From contig KN834753.1 in the NCBI GenBank assembly GCA_000827265.1, forward strand, positions 177,030 through 210,298: 33,269 nt of DNA, in the 5' to 3' direction. A program made the translations under genes and the position numbers. The stretch is from Collybiopsis luxurians FD-317 M1 (taxonomy: Eukaryota > Basidiomycota > Agaricomycetes > Agaricales > Omphalotaceae). Under the pieces are notes generated by a model. It saw only the letters and a list, made by a program, of their open reading frames with translations, was not told the origin of the DNA and did not search any database. Positions 30,129 to 33,269 of the stretch are shown piece by piece (the first letter of the stretch is position 1; each line of letters opens with the position of its first letter).

Positions 30129-33100
30129 ATGGACGATTCTCCTTCAAAATCTGTCTCAAATAACTTAGATCGTTCGCCACAATTAGCTCATTCAGCTCGC
30201 AGTAGCATGAGTCTAGCGTCGGGCTCAACGCTGCTCGACGACCAGGACGAAGATGTCAGGATCGCTGTTAAGGCTCTTGGAGATATGAGGAACGGGAACT
30301 TTGGGGGACCCAGTAAACCTTGTCAGTGACTTTCCCATGTTCAAACGTAAATAAATTCATAAATTTGCTAAACGAAATAGCGAATACGACTTCACCTACT
30401 CCCGCTTTATCAATATCCTCATCATCAATCCCAGCAACTTCTGTGCCCAGTCCCACATTGTCTAATTCTTACGAGGTACAGCCAGAGTCGGATTTCGTCG
30501 CCCGAGTAGCACATATTCCACTTGTGAATGGGGCGCTCAGGATGTATGAACAAGGTAAAGCCAGCTCAAGGGTTGTCAAGGTATGTCTGTATCCATTTTA
30601 GGTGTATACGCCCATTTACCCGATCCTGTTCTACAGTACGGCGCCGAAATAATGGAATCTGGCGTTAAAACCATTTCAAGGCCAGTAATTGAACGTCTAC
30701 CTACTGGCCAGCTAGACGACTTTGCATGCCGTCAACTTGATAGAGTAAGTTGCTTGTTTGATCTTTTTCCGATCTATCCTCTTTCTTTGGTGGCCTTGCA
30801 CTCGTATCCTTTCAAGATCTCATTCAAACGGATCAGGAGCCTTTTCCTTTCATGATCTGGAATATGATATCTGGGCGAGATCCTTTCGTGGGTGCGCACA
30901 GCTATGATCCAAGCTAGCCACCCTTTGTTGCTTCTTTTTTGATTCGGTGTTTTGATTCGTGCTCGTACACATCGCCTGTAGGATGTCTCGCTTTTTTTTG
31001 GTCCACTTTATTTTCAATCGAGTCGTGCAAGTAGGCCTCGAGCTACTTTGTTGGTCTTTGGCCTTCCTTTTTTCACGTGTCGAGGATATTTATATTGGAT
31101 ACGGATTCGCTTGCTTTTGATGTCGGAGAAATTTTTTCGGCCTCCTCCTACAACTACACGGAATGCGCATTTTTCGGATAATCGCATCCGAAGGATCTGC
31201 ACATACACCGCAGGCACCCAGACAAGCGGGATGTCGTGACTGGGATACTGGACTTTACGGTTTGTTATACCCGTCTGTCGTATCACCATCATCCCGCAAG
31301 CAAACTTACGAACGGGAGTCACATCAGCTATTGAACAGCCTCTGTCTCATACAGTTCCAAGCAGACAGACGCTGCCTTTTTGTGTCTCCCATACATGCAT
31401 ATTTCCTGTCCATGGAGGAGGTTTTGGACAGGAACTGCAGTATGTGCATAATTTGCAGTGTCGAGGGGCTATTCGTTTGTGATGACTGCGATTCGTTGAT
31501 TCCCCGAACCCCATGATGTTCTTACGCCGGTATTGATCGATGACCGTCCGTGATTTTATTATCTTAATTATATCATTTCATTGCCTTGCATTCATTTATT
31601 CGTTATCTTTCCTTTCATTGGGTTTCGATGCGTTCCTTCTATGATGCTCTGTCATTGCCCACAATGATAACCCGGAACGGGAGACAGAGAGGATCAACAC
31701 ATACGCGATCAGCTGTGCTGTGTCTGGGAATATCACGGCCTCTTTTTCCTTGATTCCAGACTGATGGCTGATACTTACTTCAAGGCTGAGATTTCGTTCA
31801 GGCTTTCTTTCTTTCCTTGTGCGGGCTACCAGTTTCAATTCTTTGAGCTATTTATCTTTTTCATTCTTCGTTGTTTATATTATCTTACATTTGTACTAAC
31901 GAGTTCACCCTCCTACTCCCTTCTCTTTATGGTCACCCTTCCGCCAATCTGTTCGATTTCGTTACTTCCTCCGGACGACGTTCAACGCTTTCAATTCAAT
32001 TCTGTCTTTCCTTGCCGATATCGTCCCCTTTTGCACGACCCTTCCGGAATGCACTACTTGGACAACCTACGCGACTTCAACTTTCTGCAACTTCCCCGTA
32101 TACGTGGCCCCGATCGTGCTCAAACACTTCCTTCTCTGCGTGAACTGGACATTGATCAGTTGGACAAGTTTCGCCGGCCGTCGCATGGCGCTTCAGATAG
32201 ACAAGGCTTGGACGAAGCAAGAAGGGACCTCCGCTCGTCGTCTGGAGGCAAGGATGGAGACCGTCATGGAGTGCGAGAAAGAGGGGAGGACATAGGTAGA
32301 TGGGTTCAGTGTAAGTAGTCTTTGTCTGATGTCGAGACCTTCCTTTTGTCTTCTTTGCAACTAATCAAATCTCTAGCAACTTCATCGTCTCATATCCCTC
32401 GAAGTCCCTCACGCTCAGGGGAATTTCGCACTTCAAGGTCGTCAACACCCACCCGTTCCTCATACTCTCAAGACCCGCAGGATGCGAATGCAGATTTGGC
32501 GTATTCCGCTGATAGTTCTTCCAGCTCTGCTGGCTATCATGATCATCGGGGGTCATCACCACGTACACAGTCGCATCGTGATCATGAACAACCTCCACCT
32601 CCACCACCCCAGGACAGTCAGAATCAGCAAGTAGTACAGCGTAGTCGATTGCAGACGTTTATCATTGAAGCTGGCGGCCTTGGCGTCGCATTGAGTGAAG
32701 AAAGTATGCGAAGGCTAAGATATGTGTTGCAATGGCTACAAGTGAGTATCATGGACTATGCCGTTCCCCTTAAAATCCCTTGCATATGCTTTGACCTGAT
32801 GCTAACATTTGTTGCTGTAGTACGCGACAGAACACATCGATCAACAAATCTTGGCTATTCGCGACTTTACAGAGTCGCTGCAGCAAAATTATTTTGACCC
32901 AGCAGCCACAGAAGTGAACTCTTCTACTCCGACTACTTCCGGGACATCTAGCGGCCAACATTCCCGTTCTTCTTCAGCATCCTTCCGTGCAAGCCACTCT
33001 CGTGCCTCTTCCGAGTCTCAATTACAAGCCATCTCTTCCGCCCACATGCATAAACTAACTACTCTCCGTCGCGACGTGGTACACACTGTTCGAGAGGTTG

Positions 33101-33269
33101 TTAATGTGGTATCCAAGTACGGGGGCGGTGCAGCTTTGCCAGAACCAGCTCGAGATGCGATGAAAGGTTTTATCCTCAAACTACCGAAGAAAGTCGGGGA
33201 AGCTATGAGGATGGGTGCACCTCCATCCGATACTCCAGCTGATTTAGGTACACCAGGGTCCAGTACTGG
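30129..33269 (+). CDS. opi1: Opi1-domain transcriptional regulator, 3' end outside the window
   Basis: Exons inferred: 30129-30321, 30381-30580, 30637-30744, 32160-32310, 32377-32741 and 32821 to beyond 33269. Introns are 59, 56, 1415, 66 and 79 nt, and all phases agree. The Opi1 family signature is in two parts: residues about 103-167 (VARVAHIPLVNGALRMYEQG, KASSRVVKYGAEIMES, ISRPVIERLP, FACRQLDR) and from about 317 (IIEAGGLGVALSEESMRRLR, YVLQWLQYATEHIDQQI, RRDVVHTVREVVNVVSKYGG, LPEPARDAMKGFILKLP). Between them is a Ser/Arg/Pro/His-rich linker. In yeast Opi1 represses phospholipid-synthesis genes and is held at the ER by phosphatidic acid; the role in this fungus is inferred. The 1.4-kb third intron is the odd feature. 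Confidence 0.85.
30745..32159 (+). other. Unusually long intron of the Opi1-domain gene
   Basis: Donor GTAAGT directly after the codons for QLDR; acceptor TTGATCAG before LDKFRRP. No AG occurs in the pyrimidine-rich 250 bases before the acceptor. An alternative acceptor at about 30837 gives an exon that stops after some 27 codons. No transposon ends recognised inside. Confidence 0.55.

Noticed and set aside
31163..31516. Open frame with two CxxC pairs in the Opi1 intron
   Set aside because: Cys pairs are suggestive of a zinc ribbon, but the rest is not protein-like and lies inside an intron; likely chance.
31764..32318. Whole open frame as one exon of the Opi1 gene
   Set aside because: Its first two thirds are hydrophobic products of T/C-rich sequence; only 32160-32310 reads like the hydrophilic linker and has a proper acceptor.

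Overview
The window looks like nuclear DNA of a filamentous basidiomycete, most likely an Agaricomycete. Genes are broken by short introns (mostly 48-80 nt, GTRNGT...YAG). The recognisable proteins are fungal: an Opi1-domain regulator, a Whi3-type RNA-binding protein, a small heat-shock protein, and a protein with an RNase H1 N-terminal (viroplasmin-like) domain. The retroelements are also of fungal type. No species can be named from the sequence alone.

Layout. 590-2349 (+) is a five-exon gene with a viroplasmin/RNase H1 N-terminal domain and a C-terminal coiled coil. 2497-17290 is a transposon nest. A decayed Ty1/copia pol (2738-3870 and 12354-12662) is split by an 8.5-kb LINE (3871-12353) with a 12-bp target duplication, a poly(A) tail, an ORF1 and a 1780-codon ORF2. 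ORF2 carries endonuclease, reverse transcriptase and RNase H. Downstream lie a 10-bp-period satellite and an AT-rich stretch into which a second copia element (13332-17118) inserted. That element has two 416-bp LTRs, a 5-bp target duplication and a polypurine tract, but most of its RT is missing. 17440-17930 (-) is a truncated, CpG-depleted copy of a small heat-shock gene. 18646-19433 (-) is the remnant of an unidentified gene. 20168-20751 (-) is the intact three-exon hsp20 with TATA box and heat-shock elements. 23609-26697 (+) is a three-exon Whi3-like gene, and 30129 to the window end (+) is an Opi1-domain gene with an unusually long 1.4-kb intron, cut off at the 3' edge.

Two themes connect these parts. 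First, the copia elements and the hsp20 copy have almost no CpG and carry nonsense codons mostly of the CGA-to-TGA type, whereas the LINE and the host genes are CpG-rich. This suggests methylation-type decay of old repeats, with the LINE as a recent arrival. Second, the unique genes to the right are ordinary housekeeping or regulatory genes (heat-shock chaperone, mRNA-binding cell-cycle regulator, lipid-synthesis regulator) and show no operon-like relation. Exon boundaries were inferred by eye from splice motifs, reading-frame phase and family knowledge; none was tested by alignment.
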